Assembly (NCBI GenBank): GCA_963840275.1 | Contig: CAWIYK010000010.1 | Span: forward strand, 62,001 to 126,000 | Direction of reading: 5' to 3' | Source of the DNA: Actinophytocola sp963840275 | Lineage (GTDB): Bacteria; Actinomycetota; Actinomycetes; Mycobacteriales; Pseudonocardiaceae | Length of the DNA: 64,000 nt | In this document: positions 8,841 through 16,877 of the stretch, one piece after another | How the letters are laid out: each line of letters opens with the position of its first letter | Position numbering within the stretch: position 1 is the first letter of the stretch | Program-made: the position numbers and the translations under genes | The notes under the pieces: generated by a model | Seen by the model: the letters and a program-made list of their open reading frames with translations, nothing else | What the model was told of the DNA's origin: nothing | The model's database searches: none

Positions 8841-9732
8841 ACGGCCGGGCGGTGACCGCGCCCTCGGCGTTGACGGACACCCACGCGCCGAACAGCTCGT
8901 CGAACACCGGCGCGTCGATCACCACGGACACCAACAGGTCGGTGGCGAACGTCAGCGGGTCGACGCCGAGCCCGAGGCAGTGGGCGGTGATCTCGTTGGC
9001 ACGCAAGAAATCCGTCATGGCGACGGCGAACGGCCACGTGTCGTAGTCCGGCGCCTCGACCTCCGGCACACCGAGCAGCTCCTCCGCGTACTCCCGCAAC
9101 AGGAAGCGCCACAGGTCGAAGTCGCCGGGCCCGGACGTCTGGAACACCCCGACCGGCATCACCTGGTACAGCCCGCCCGCGTGTCCGACCTTCGCGGGAT
9201 CCCGCCAGTGCAACAGGAACGTGTCTCCTGCCGGGTCGCGCCGCACGGTCAGCGCGCTGATCGCGAGGTTCGCCGGGCGCCGGTCCAACGCGCACGGGTT
9301 GCCGACCGCGTCGCGCAGCGGTGTCGGTCCGCCAGCGGCGTACTCGTGCGCGGCCGCCTCGCCGGTGTCGATGCTGTCGAAGTACCAGCCGTCGCCGAAC
9401 ACCAGACGTGGCGCGGGATCCGCCAGGTTCGCCGCGAGTAGCCGCCAGGTCGGGCGGTTCTCGAACACGGTCGGCGCGTCCAGGGCGGCCATCGCGGCGG
9501 AGTAGCCCGGGTACGCCGGATGGCCGGACGCCGACGGCAACGCAACGGCCGGCGTCGGTGTCAGTAAGATGTCCACATCGGACAATGGGACTGGTCGAGG
9601 CGGGATCCACAGTGGATCGGTGAGCAGCGGCGTGCCGGCGACCTTCGGCACGTCCGGGTACTCGTCCGCCGCTGCCACGGCCAGCGTGTACCGGTTGTCC
9701 CGCAGGCGTTCCCGCACCCGGAGCCAGGTCAT
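8752..9732 (-). CDS. Uncharacterised protein with a degenerate Nudix-like box
   Basis: A 326-residue soluble protein. The segment GVFQTSGPGDFDLWRFLLRE followed by YAEELLG, about two-thirds along, resembles a Nudix box (the REUXEEXGU part is readable as REYAEELLG), but the upstream conserved Glu is not clear. Nudix proteins cleave nucleoside diphosphates linked to other groups; whether this one is catalytic is open. Relatives in actinomycetes are often labelled only as transcriptional regulators or hypothetical proteins. Its ATG overlaps the stop of the upstream membrane-anchored gene (ATGA at 9729-9732 on the minus strand), so the two are coupled. Function is not assigned. Confidence 0.7.
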   Translation of the reverse strand: MTWLRVRERLRDNRYTLAVAAADEYPDVPKVAGTPLLTDPLWIPPRPVPLSDVDILLTPTPAVALPSASGHPAYPGYSAAMAALDAPTVFENRPTWRLLAANLADPAPRLVFGDGWYFDSIDTGEAAAHEYAAGGPTPLRDAVGNPCALDRRPANLAISALTVRRDPAGDTFLLHWRDPAKVGHAGGLYQVMPVGVFQTSGPGDFDLWRFLLREYAEELLGVPEVEAPDYDTWPFAVAMTDFLRANEITAHCLGLGVDPLTFATDLLVSVVIDAPVFDELFGAWVSVNAEGAVTARPFTEEAVAGLPMQAAGAALVRLALAAGTAR

Positions 9733-10391
9733 TCGACCGGCCGCCAGAACTGCTTCTTGCCGTCGTCGCGCACCAGGACGCCCAGCTTCGCCAGCTCGGC
9801 ACGCAGCTCCTTGACGTCGTCCGTGTCGGAGCTCTTCGCCCGCGCGACGAGAAGTGCGTCGGCGCCCGGCGGCAGACCCGGCATGTCCGGCACCCACCTG
9901 CGGTAGGCGTCGGCGTGCGGATCGCCGTCGCGCCACGGATAACCGTGGTCGCGGAACGCGGCCGCCAGCCGCGTCCGGTCCAGTTCGGACGGTCGGCGCG
10001 CCAGCTCGCCGGTGTCGGTGCCGAGCAGCACGAGGTGGTTCTTCTCGACGAACACGGCGGAGACGTCGGCACGGTCGAACGACGCGTCGTACTCGTCGCC
10101 CTCCAGCCGCAGGTGGTCGTCGCGCACCGTGACGGCGAGCCGTTCGCCGTGCGCGACGAACGAGAACACCAGCCCGCCGAGCAGACCGACCCCCAGCGCG
10201 CCGAGCGTCGCCCACGGCTCCGGGATCGAGTCGACGAGCCTCATCGGCCCCTTGAACGGCACCCACGGCAGCGTCACCAGCCAGCCGATCAGCACCTTCA
10301 GCAGCCAGACCACCGCCGCGCCCGCGACCGGCAGCCCGACCCACCTGACCAGCGCGACGCTCGTGCTCTCCGTGACTCGATCTTCCCCCAT
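9729..10391 (-). CDS. YqeB-like membrane-anchored protein
   Basis: About 220 residues: two N-terminal membrane segments (VALVRWVGLPVAGAAVVWLL and the GALGVGLLGGLVFSFVA region) and a soluble domain ending DDGKKQFWRPVE. The C-terminal half (VFVEKNHLVLLG ... ELARRPSELDRTRL ... LRAELAKLGVLVRDDGKKQFWR) matches what I recall of the actinobacterial YqeB family, whose role is unknown. ATG 10391 is used; ATG 10400 is in the same frame with no better ribosome-binding site. It is translationally coupled to the Nudix-like gene downstream, so the two products may act together. Confidence 0.68.
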   Translation of the reverse strand: MGEDRVTESTSVALVRWVGLPVAGAAVVWLLKVLIGWLVTLPWVPFKGPMRLVDSIPEPWATLGALGVGLLGGLVFSFVAHGERLAVTVRDDHLRLEGDEYDASFDRADVSAVFVEKNHLVLLGTDTGELARRPSELDRTRLAAAFRDHGYPWRDGDPHADAYRRWVPDMPGLPPGADALLVARAKSSDTDDVKELRAELAKLGVLVRDDGKKQFWRPVE

Positions 10392-10486
10392 GCGCCTCAT
10401 TGTGCCCGACCGTTTTGTGGCTCCGTGAAATAACCCCGGCTATTCCGCCTGGGTGAAAACTGGCCCGTTGACCCCTCCGACCCGCG

Positions 10487-10502
10487 GTTCCACGATCGGA
10501 AC
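10487..10502. promoter_or_regulatory. Inverted repeat upstream of the alcohol dehydrogenase gene
   Basis: Arms GTTCC and GGAAC with a 6-bp spacer, 26 bp before the ATG at 10529. A TTGACC element sits just upstream at about 10468. The size and position suit an operator, and the IclR regulator at the end of the same gene set is the obvious candidate ligand-binding partner. The assignment is inference. Confidence 0.35.
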
Positions 10503-10528
10503 AGAGCCCAGCCGCCGAGGGAGCAGCG

Positions 10529-11563
10529 ATGAAAGCCGTACGGCTGCACGAGTACGACAAGCGTCCGGTCGTCGAGGAGGTGCCGGAACCGGAGGTGAGC
10601 GGCCCGCTCGACGTGCTGGTCGAGATCGGCGGGGCCGGGTTGTGCCGCACGGACCTGCACATCGTCGAGGGCCAGTGGGCGGAGAAGTCCGGCGTCGGCC
10701 TGCCGTACACGATCGGCCACGAGAACGCGGGCTGGGTGCGGGCGGTCGGGGCCGCGGTGTCCAATGTGGTCCCCGGCGACACCGTGATCCTGCACCCGCT
10801 CGTGACGTGCGGGCTGTGCCGCGCGTGCCGGGCCGGCGACGACGTGCACTGCTCCGATTCGCGGTTTCCCGGCATCGACACCGACGGCGGCATGGCGGAA
10901 CTGTTGCTCACCAACGCCCGTTCGGTGATCAAGCTCGACCCGTCGCTGCGGCCCGAGGACGTCGCCGCGCTCGCCGACGCCGGGCTGACCGCGTACCACG
11001 CCGTGCGCAAGGCCGTGCCGCTGCTGTATCCCGGCACGCGGGTCGTCGTCATCGGCGCCGGCGGGCTCGGGCACATCGGCGTGCAGTGCCTGTCGGCGAT
11101 GGTGCCCGCGGAGGTCATCGTGGTGGACCGGTCCGCGGCCGCGCTGGACCTCGCGAAGGGGTACGGCGCGGCGCACACCGTGGTGGCGGACGGGAAGCAC
11201 CGCGACGCGGTCGCCGACCTCACCGGCGGCGAGGGCGCCCACGTGGTGCTGGACTTCGTCGGCGAGCAGGGCACCGAGGCCGACGGCGTGTCGATGTTGC
11301 GGCGGGCCGGGTCGTACTTCGTCATCGGCTACGGCGGCCACGTCGACATCCCGACGATCGACATCATCTCCACGGAGATCAACGTGATCGGCAACCTCGT
11401 CGGGTCCTACAACGACCTCGACGAGCTGATGACCCTTGCCGCACAAGGAAAAGTCTCGCTGCACACGAAGACCTACCCGCTCGACGCGGTCAACGACGCC
11501 ATGGACGACCTCGACGGCGGTCGGTTGCAGGGCCGCGGCATCCTCGTTCCGGAACGGAGCTGA
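10529..11563 (+). CDS. Zinc-dependent NAD(P) alcohol dehydrogenase
   Basis: A 344-residue medium-chain dehydrogenase. Catalytic zinc ligands are visible in GLCRTDLH and GHENAGWV. The four structural-zinc cysteines are in TCGLCRACRAGDDVHC at about 91-106. The Rossmann motif GAGGLGHIG is at about 175, with an acidic residue at the end of strand 2 (VDRS), suggesting NAD. It oxidises a secondary or primary alcohol. It is the first gene of a tight set with an amidohydrolase (1-bp gap) and a DUF59 protein. The same three families accompany propane/acetone-type binuclear-iron monooxygenases in mycobacteria and rhodococci (from memory of mim/prm loci). No monooxygenase gene is present here. Confidence 0.9.
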   Translation: MKAVRLHEYDKRPVVEEVPEPEVSGPLDVLVEIGGAGLCRTDLHIVEGQWAEKSGVGLPYTIGHENAGWVRAVGAAVSNVVPGDTVILHPLVTCGLCRACRAGDDVHCSDSRFPGIDTDGGMAELLLTNARSVIKLDPSLRPEDVAALADAGLTAYHAVRKAVPLLYPGTRVVVIGAGGLGHIGVQCLSAMVPAEVIVVDRSAAALDLAKGYGAAHTVVADGKHRDAVADLTGGEGAHVVLDFVGEQGTEADGVSMLRRAGSYFVIGYGGHVDIPTIDIISTEINVIGNLVGSYNDLDELMTLAAQGKVSLHTKTYPLDAVNDAMDDLDGGRLQGRGILVPERS

Positions 11564-11564
11564 C

Positions 11565-12605
11565 ATGTACGAAAAGGACGGTCAGAAGTACTTCATCGTC
11601 GACGGGCACATCCACTTCTGGGACGGCAGGCCGTCGAACCAGGCCAACCGCTACGGCGAGGGTTTCATCAACTGCTTCTACGACTACCACCGCAACCTCT
11701 CGCCGGAGTCGGAGGTGTGGACGCTGGAGGAGTTCTGGCAGCAGTCCGAGGAGCGGATCCTGCACGACCTGTTCGAGGTCGGCTATGTCGACCGGGCGAT
11801 CTTCCAGCCGACGTACCTGACCGACTTCTATGTCAACGGTTTCAACACCACCGAACAGGACGGCGTGCTCGCCGAGAAGCACCCGGACAAGTTCATCGTG
11901 AACGGCGCGTGGGACCCGCGCGACGGCGAGGCCGGTCTCGACAAGCTCGAAGCCCTTGCCCACCGGTGGAACCTGAGTGGCGTGAAGCTGTACACCGCGG
12001 AGTGGAAGGGCGACTCGAAGGGCTGGAAGCTCACCGACCCGTGGTCCTACCGGTACCTGGAGAGGTGTCAGGAGCTGGGCATCAGCAACATCCACATCCA
12101 CAAAGGACCGACGATCTACCCGCTCAACCGGGACGCGTTCGACGTCGCGGACGTGGACGAGGTCGCGTCCGCGTTCCCGGACCTGCGGTTCATCGTCGAG
12201 CACGTCGGGCTGCCGCGCCTGGAGGACTTCTGCTGGATCGCCACGCAGGAGCCCAACGTCTACGGCGGGCTCGCGGTCGCGCTGCCGTTCATCCACACCA
12301 GGCCGAGGTACTTCGCGCAGATCATCGGCGAGCTGCTGTACTGGCTGGACGAGAACCGGATCACGTTCGCGAGCGACTACGCGATCTGGACGCCACGCTG
12401 GCTGATCGAGCGGTTCGTCGACTTCCAGATCCCCGAGGACATGCTCGGCGAGTACGCGCCGCTCACCACGGAGATCAAGAAGAAGATCCTCGGGCTGAAC
12501 GCCGCGAAGCTGTACGACATCGAGGTGCCGGCCGAACTGGCGCTCGCCGACACGCCGGCGGACTCCGGCGACGCGGTGGGGTCCGCGCCAAGGGTGCCGG
12601 CGTGA
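11565..12605 (+). CDS. Amidohydrolase-2-family protein (metal-dependent TIM-barrel hydrolase/decarboxylase)
   Basis: 346 residues. The ATG at 11565 is one base after the ADH stop, with GGAACGGAG upstream. The N-terminal VDGHIHFWDG is the HxH metal motif on strand 1 of the amidohydrolase barrel. Later FIVEHVGLPRLEDF and ITFASDYAIWTPRW supply the strand-6 His and strand-8 Asp. Homologues sit in mim/prm-type monooxygenase operons, where this protein is required for the system but has no settled reaction. The stop overlaps the GTG of the next gene (GTGA 12602-12605). Confidence 0.85.
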   Translation: MYEKDGQKYFIVDGHIHFWDGRPSNQANRYGEGFINCFYDYHRNLSPESEVWTLEEFWQQSEERILHDLFEVGYVDRAIFQPTYLTDFYVNGFNTTEQDGVLAEKHPDKFIVNGAWDPRDGEAGLDKLEALAHRWNLSGVKLYTAEWKGDSKGWKLTDPWSYRYLERCQELGISNIHIHKGPTIYPLNRDAFDVADVDEVASAFPDLRFIVEHVGLPRLEDFCWIATQEPNVYGGLAVALPFIHTRPRYFAQIIGELLYWLDENRITFASDYAIWTPRWLIERFVDFQIPEDMLGEYAPLTTEIKKKILGLNAAKLYDIEVPAELALADTPADSGDAVGSAPRVPA

Positions 12606-13252
12606 ACCTGTGGGAGGCGCTCGGCACTGTCGTCGACCCGGAGCTGGACCAGCCGATCACCGACCTCGGATTCGTCAGCGAGGCGGTGGTCGTGGACGGC
12701 TGCGCCCGCGTCCGACTGCGGCTGCCGACGTACTTCTGTGCGCCGAACTTCGCGTACCTGATGGTGGCCGACACGTACGACGCGGCGCGGGCGCTGCCGG
12801 CGGTGACCTCCGTCGACGTGCGGCTCGAGGACCACTTCGCCGCGGGGGAGATCAACGCGGGCGTCGCGGGGGAGGCCGGCTTCGCGGGCTCCTTCCCGGA
12901 ACAGGCGACCGACGAGCTCGACGACCTGCGGATGATCTTCAAGCGCAAGGCGTACCTCGCGAGCCTCGACCGGTTGTGCGTGCGGCTGGCGACCTCGCCG
13001 GTCGGACTGTCGCTCGGCGAGGTGCCGGAGTCACCGGAGCGGACGTCGTTGCTGCGGCGCAGGGCGTCACTCGGACTGCCCGGTATGGACGACTCGCCGC
13101 TGCTGCTCGACGAGCACGGGTCGCCGATCTCGGCGGCCGAGGCGCCGCTGAAGCTGCGGTTCGCGCGGTCGGTGCGGGTGAGCATCGAGGGCAACGCCGG
13201 CTTCTGTCGCGGGCTGCTGCACACGAGATACCCGGAGGCGGTCGGCAACTAG
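12602..13252 (+). CDS. DUF59/MIP18-family (metal-sulfur assembly-like) protein
   Basis: 216 residues. The N-terminal 100 residues (WEALGTVVDPELDQPITDLG, then FVSEAVVVDG, then RLRLPTYFCAPNFAYLM) show the DUF59 pattern: DPEL, a conserved turn and the CAPN cysteine region, as in PaaD/SufT-type proteins linked to iron-sulfur or di-iron maturation. The C-terminal half is specific to this operon type. The GTG start overlaps the amidohydrolase stop. In context it is probably a maturation factor for a di-iron enzyme encoded elsewhere (inference). Confidence 0.78.
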   Translation: MNLWEALGTVVDPELDQPITDLGFVSEAVVVDGCARVRLRLPTYFCAPNFAYLMVADTYDAARALPAVTSVDVRLEDHFAAGEINAGVAGEAGFAGSFPEQATDELDDLRMIFKRKAYLASLDRLCVRLATSPVGLSLGEVPESPERTSLLRRRASLGLPGMDDSPLLLDEHGSPISAAEAPLKLRFARSVRVSIEGNAGFCRGLLHTRYPEAVGN

Positions 13253-13383
13253 ATCGTTCTACATATTTGTGAATACCCGCCAGGGTGATGTCAGACCTGT
13301 TGCGCGGGGGAAGTCTGACGTAGTGTCGGCAGGGCGGCGCATGATGCGGTGCGCCACCCATGTCGGCTTGGGGAGGTGCGTCG

Positions 13384-14181
13384 GTGTCCGAGCCGCGCGA
13401 CACCAGCGGGCTGATCGGTTCGGCGCAGCGCGCGTTGCGGGTGCTGGACATCGTCGGCTCCGCGGGCGACGGAATCACCGCGAAGGCGGTCGCCAGACGC
13501 GCCGGCTACAACCTTTCGACCACCTATCACCTGCTGAACACGTTGGTGCACGAGGGTTATCTCATCCGGCTCGGTCACGGGCGCGGGTTCGGCCTCGGCT
13601 ACAAGGTCGGCAGCCTGTACCACCGGCTGTGCGCCGAGCTGGACGTCGGGCAGGAGCTGCAGGACGAGCTGCACCACCTGCATCTCCGCGCCGAGGCGGC
13701 CGCGTACTACACGGTGTTCCGCGAGACCGACATCGTCGTCGCGGCGGTGGCCGACTCGACGGAGTTCCCCCGCGCGACCCCCATCGACTTCGGCTTCCAC
13801 GAGGCGGCCCACGCGACGGCGTTCGGCAAGGTGCTGCTGGCGTCGATGCCGCGCCGCCAACGCCGCGACTACCTGGCGGGCGCCGGCATGCCGAGACTCA
13901 CCTCGCACACGACGGTGCGGTCGGTCGACCTCGACACCGAGCTGGAACACGTCGAACGAGCCGGCATGGCGCTGGAGATCGAGGAGTTCCAGCCGGAGCT
14001 GGCGTGCCTGTCCGCGCCGGTGCTGGACGCGCAGAAGCGGGTGACGGGCGCGGTGGCGTTCTCGGTGCCGGCGGCGGAGTTCCACGCGCGGCGATGGCAC
14101 CTCGAGCGAGCGGCCCGCGCCGGCGCGGCTCGGTTCGCGCATCTGTTGGCCACTCGGCCTTCGCTCGTCTCCGGGGTCTGA
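13384..14181 (+). CDS. IclR-family transcriptional regulator
   Basis: 265 residues from GTG 13384, chosen because GGGGAGG (13370-13376) lies 7 nt upstream; the ATG at 13360 would bury that site. The N-terminal winged helix (SAQRALRVLDIVGSAGDGIT, then AKAVARRAGYNLSTTYHLLNTL) and the C-terminal IclR effector domain (ATAFGKVLLASM, LEIEEFQPELACLSAPV) are complete. It follows the ADH/amidohydrolase/DUF59 genes after 131 bp. An inverted repeat GTCAGAC/GTCTGAC (13290-13319) lies in that gap. It is the likely regulator of the set. Confidence 0.88.
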   Translation: MSEPRDTSGLIGSAQRALRVLDIVGSAGDGITAKAVARRAGYNLSTTYHLLNTLVHEGYLIRLGHGRGFGLGYKVGSLYHRLCAELDVGQELQDELHHLHLRAEAAAYYTVFRETDIVVAAVADSTEFPRATPIDFGFHEAAHATAFGKVLLASMPRRQRRDYLAGAGMPRLTSHTTVRSVDLDTELEHVERAGMALEIEEFQPELACLSAPVLDAQKRVTGAVAFSVPAAEFHARRWHLERAARAGAARFAHLLATRPSLVSGV

Positions 14182-14271
14182 TCGCGGCGGCGGTCTGGCC
14201 TCCGGCCCCCTCGAACCACGCTACCGGACACCTCCGACAGTTCCTTGCGCACAAGATCGTCGACGGCGTGG

Positions 14272-14299
14272 TTGTCCACAGCGGCACCACTTGTCCACA
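14272..14299 (+). promoter_or_regulatory. Pair of DnaA boxes, 19-bp period
   Basis: TTGTCCACA occurs at 14272-14280 and again at 14291-14299, both on the plus strand. This nonamer is the actinomycete DnaA-box consensus. The pair sits in a 217-bp gap (14182-14398) between the IclR gene and a small convergent gene, where no coding frame is supported. The same 19-bp period is found at 53563-53590. Two boxes are too few for an origin. Confidence 0.6.
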
Positions 14300-14398
14300 C
14301 CTCAGCCCCGCGTGTGCCGTGACTGTCGGTACCCCGCCGTGGGCTGGCAACCGGGGCCGGAGGCCAACCCAGGTGGCCACCCTGCGGGCGCCGCCTGG

Positions 14399-14626
14399 CT
14401 AGGCGCCGAACACCGGGGGATAGGCAGGCGGCATGTCGTCGAACAGGTCGAGGCCCTCGTCGTACTTGTTGAGGTGCTCCCCGGTGTCCAAGTAGGGCGC
14501 GAACATCATCCCGACCATCTTCATGCAGAGGGACGTCTCGTCGACGCCGGGGATGTCGGCCGCGTCGGCGACCCACGCGCCGAGGTCTCGCGACGAGTCG
14601 GCGAAGCCATTCATGTACGCGCTCAC
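14399..14626 (-). CDS. Small hypothetical protein (75 residues)
   Basis: The GTG at 14626 has GGAAGG 8 nt upstream; an ATG at 14614 is in the same frame. The protein begins VSAYMNGFADSSRDLGAWVA and contains a Met-rich stretch (CMKMVGMMFAPYLDT) and an acidic tail region (YDEGLDLFDDMPPAYPP). There is no signal peptide or membrane span. I do not recognise the family. It is divergent from the ArsR/AHSA1 unit, so it shares that 127-bp promoter region. Confidence 0.5.
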   Translation of the reverse strand: MSAYMNGFADSSRDLGAWVADAADIPGVDETSLCMKMVGMMFAPYLDTGEHLNKYDEGLDLFDDMPPAYPPVFGA

Positions 14627-14717
14627 TGAACGGGCCTTCCGGTGTGGGGACTCAGGTACTCGAGCAACGCATGACCACCTCGGCCGGTTCCTCCGCGGCC
14701 GAAGCCGCGACCGCCTA

Positions 14718-14737
14718 TTGACAAAAAAATCTGTCAA
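14718..14737. promoter_or_regulatory. Inverted-repeat operator overlapping a -35-like element
   Basis: Arms TTGACA (14718-14723) and TGTCAA (14732-14737) flank an 8-bp A/T-rich spacer, ending 16 bp before the GTG of the ArsR-like gene. The left arm also reads as a consensus -35 box. This suits autorepression by the ArsR-like protein, with the small gene at 14626 on the other side possibly sharing control. Confidence 0.6.
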
Positions 14738-14753
14738 ATGCCACCATGGTGCC

Positions 14754-15332
14754 GTGGCCAGCACGATCACGTACCTCGACGAGCCGGAGAAGGTTCGGCA
14801 GGCGCTCTCGCCCATTCGGCGTGAGCTGCTCACCCGGCTCCGGGAGCCGGCGTCCGCCACGCAGCTCGCGGCGGTGCTGGACCTGCCTCGGCAGCGGGTG
14901 AACTACCACCTGCGCGCGTTGGAGGACGCCGGTCTCCTCGAGCTCGTCGAGGAGCGGCCGCGTCGCGGGTGTGTCGAGCGGATCCTGCGCACCCGGCCCG
15001 GCGCGCTGGTCGTCAACCCGACGGTGCTCGACGCCGAGTTCACACAGATCCACGACCAGTACGCCGCCGAGCACCTCGTCAACGTCGCCGCCGCGACCGT
15101 GCGGGACGTCGCCAGGATGCAGGCCAAGGCGGCCGACGCGGGTAAGCGGCTGCTCACCTTCACCGTCGAGGCCGAGGTTCGGTTCGCGGCGCCCGGCGAC
15201 ATGCACGCCTTCACCGACGAGCTCGCCGACGCCATTCGCGGCGTCGTCGCCAAATTCGACAGCCCGGGGGGCCGCCGGTACCGGATGGTCGCCGGCGGGC
15301 ACCCCGCCACGGAGCGCAAAGGAACGTCATGA
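14754..15332 (+). CDS. ArsR-type winged-helix regulator
   Basis: 192 residues from GTG 14754. The start is only 16 nt downstream of the operator and there is no clear Shine-Dalgarno, so the transcript may be nearly leaderless. The N-terminal helix-turn-helix reads RRELLTRLREPASATQLAAV followed by LDLPRQRVNYHLRALEDAGL, the HTH_20/ArsR pattern. A C-terminal domain of unknown ligand follows. Its stop overlaps the ATG of the AHSA1 gene (ATGA 15329-15332). ArsR regulators coupled to AHSA1/SRPBCC proteins are a common actinomycete pair of unknown signal. Confidence 0.85.
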   Translation: MASTITYLDEPEKVRQALSPIRRELLTRLREPASATQLAAVLDLPRQRVNYHLRALEDAGLLELVEERPRRGCVERILRTRPGALVVNPTVLDAEFTQIHDQYAAEHLVNVAAATVRDVARMQAKAADAGKRLLTFTVEAEVRFAAPGDMHAFTDELADAIRGVVAKFDSPGGRRYRMVAGGHPATERKGTS

Positions 15333-16021
15333 GCGACGAAACGCCTCGGATCGAGGTGACGATCGCGGCCCCCGTCGACGAGGTGTGGGACGCGTTGCGG
15401 AACAAGGACAAGATCCGCCACTGGCACGGCTGGGAGTGCGACAGCCTCGAGGACGAGATCGACCTCATCTACTTCACCCACTTCACCGAGGACGCCGAGG
15501 CCCGCACACTGGGCGTCCAGGACGGCGACCTGATCCGGCTCGAACCGGACGGCGACGGCACCCGCGTCACGCTCACCCGCGCGCCGCACGGCGTGAACCC
15601 CGACTGGGACGCCTACTACGACGACATCACCGAGGGCTGGACCACCTTCATGCACCAGCTCCGGTTCGCCATCGAGCGGCAGCCCGGCGTGCCGCGGCGC
15701 ACCGTGTTCCTCGGCGGGCACAACAAGCACGGCCGGTCCCTCGTGGACGACCTCGGGCTCGCCGGCTCGCCGGTCACCCTGGTCGGCGAGGATGCCAAGG
15801 CCGAGGTCTGGTACCGCTCGGACCACCAGCTGGGCGTCGCGCTGGACATCTGGGGCAACGGACTCCTCGTGGTCGTCAGCAGCGGCCCGACCGAGACCAA
15901 GCCGGAGGGGATGGCGATGCTGGTCCTCAGCACCTACGGGCTCGACGACTCCACGGTGGACTCGCTCACCGCCCGGTGGCGGGAGTGGTGGACGCCACGG
16001 TACGGGCCTCTACCGGAGTGA
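15329..16021 (+). CDS. SRPBCC/AHSA1-domain protein
   Basis: 230 residues. The N-terminal IEVTIAAPVDEVWDALRNKD begins a START-like helix-grip fold (AHSA1). RVTLTRAPHGVNPDWDAYYD and GWTTFMHQLRFAIE supply the terminal helix. A second, degenerate half follows (KAEVWYRSDHQLGVALDIWG region), making it longer than a simple AHSA1 domain. It probably binds a hydrophobic small molecule. It is translationally coupled to the ArsR-like regulator. The last 56 bp overlap the convergent binding-protein gene. Confidence 0.82.
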   Translation: MSDETPRIEVTIAAPVDEVWDALRNKDKIRHWHGWECDSLEDEIDLIYFTHFTEDAEARTLGVQDGDLIRLEPDGDGTRVTLTRAPHGVNPDWDAYYDDITEGWTTFMHQLRFAIERQPGVPRRTVFLGGHNKHGRSLVDDLGLAGSPVTLVGEDAKAEVWYRSDHQLGVALDIWGNGLLVVVSSGPTETKPEGMAMLVLSTYGLDDSTVDSLTARWREWWTPRYGPLPE

Positions 16022-16877
16022 CGCCGAAGTCCTTGCCGTGCAACACGTGCGCGAGCACCTCGGCGCCGCGCACCACGCGCGGTCCGGGCCGGTTGTAGTA
16101 CGCCGGGCCGTCGAGCACCCACACGTTCCCCGACCGCACGGCCGGCAACGCCGACCAGCCGGGCAGTTCCGTCAGCAGGTGCAGTTCGCGCGTCGTCCGG
16201 TCGGGCGGGAAACCGCACGGCAGCAACAACAGCACGTCCGGTCGTGCGTCCACAACGGACTGCCAGTCGATCGGATGGGTGTGCTCGCCCGCGGTCGCCA
16301 GCAGTGGGACGCCGCCCGCGATGTCGATCTGCTCCGGCACCCAGTGGCCCGCCGGCCACACCGGGTCCAGCCACTCGATCGCCGCGACCCGTGGCCGGCG
16401 CAACCCGGCGACGGCGCGCCGCACCGTGTCCAGTCTGGACTCGAGCGCGGCGATCACGTCGGCCGACGGCGCGGCGAGCGCGTCGCCGACCGCGCGCAGG
16501 CAGTCGAGCACCTCGGCGATCGTCCTCGGCTCCAGGCTCATGACCCTGGTGCCGGCGTCCATGGCCCGCACCGCGTCCGACACCCGCCGGTAGGACACCG
16601 CGCACACCTCGCACAGGTCCTGGGTCAGCACCAGGTCCGGCGCGAGCGTCGCCAGCAGCCCGGCGTCCAGGCCGTAGAGCCCCGACCCGCGATGCCGCGC
16701 CGCCGTCGAGATCTCCCTGCTGGTCCAGTCGCCCGCGACCTCGCTCGACGTCACCACCGGCACCGTCGCGACCTCGGCCGGCCAGTCGCACTCGTGGGTG
16801 CGGCCGACGAGGTCGGGCAACCGGTCCAGCGCGGCCACGATGTCCGTGGCCGCCGGCAGCAGCGACACGATCCGCAC
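15966..16877 (-). CDS. BtuF-like cobalamin/siderophore-type binding protein without signal peptide
   Basis: 303 residues from GTG 16877. MRIVSLLPAATDIVAALDRL is the entry strand of the class III periplasmic-binding fold (TroA/BtuF). APDLVLTQDLCEVCAVSYRR and PDVLLLLPCGF are the other conserved strand segments. No Sec signal or lipobox is visible, so the protein looks cytoplasmic, as in a group of actinomycete BtuF relatives with no neighbouring permease. No cobalamin riboswitch was found upstream. Transport is therefore not demonstrated. The 3' end overlaps the AHSA1 gene by 56 bp. Confidence 0.78.
   Translation of the reverse strand: MRIVSLLPAATDIVAALDRLPDLVGRTHECDWPAEVATVPVVTSSEVAGDWTSREISTAARHRGSGLYGLDAGLLATLAPDLVLTQDLCEVCAVSYRRVSDAVRAMDAGTRVMSLEPRTIAEVLDCLRAVGDALAAPSADVIAALESRLDTVRRAVAGLRRPRVAAIEWLDPVWPAGHWVPEQIDIAGGVPLLATAGEHTHPIDWQSVVDARPDVLLLLPCGFPPDRTTRELHLLTELPGWSALPAVRSGNVWVLDGPAYYNRPGPRVVRGAEVLAHVLHGKDFGVTPVEARTVASTTPATGR

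Noticed and set aside
13290..13319. GTCAGAC/GTCTGAC inverted repeat between the DUF59 and IclR genes
   Set aside because: The 16-nt spacer and 7-bp arms are weak as terminator or operator. The motif is mentioned with the IclR gene but not called as a site.
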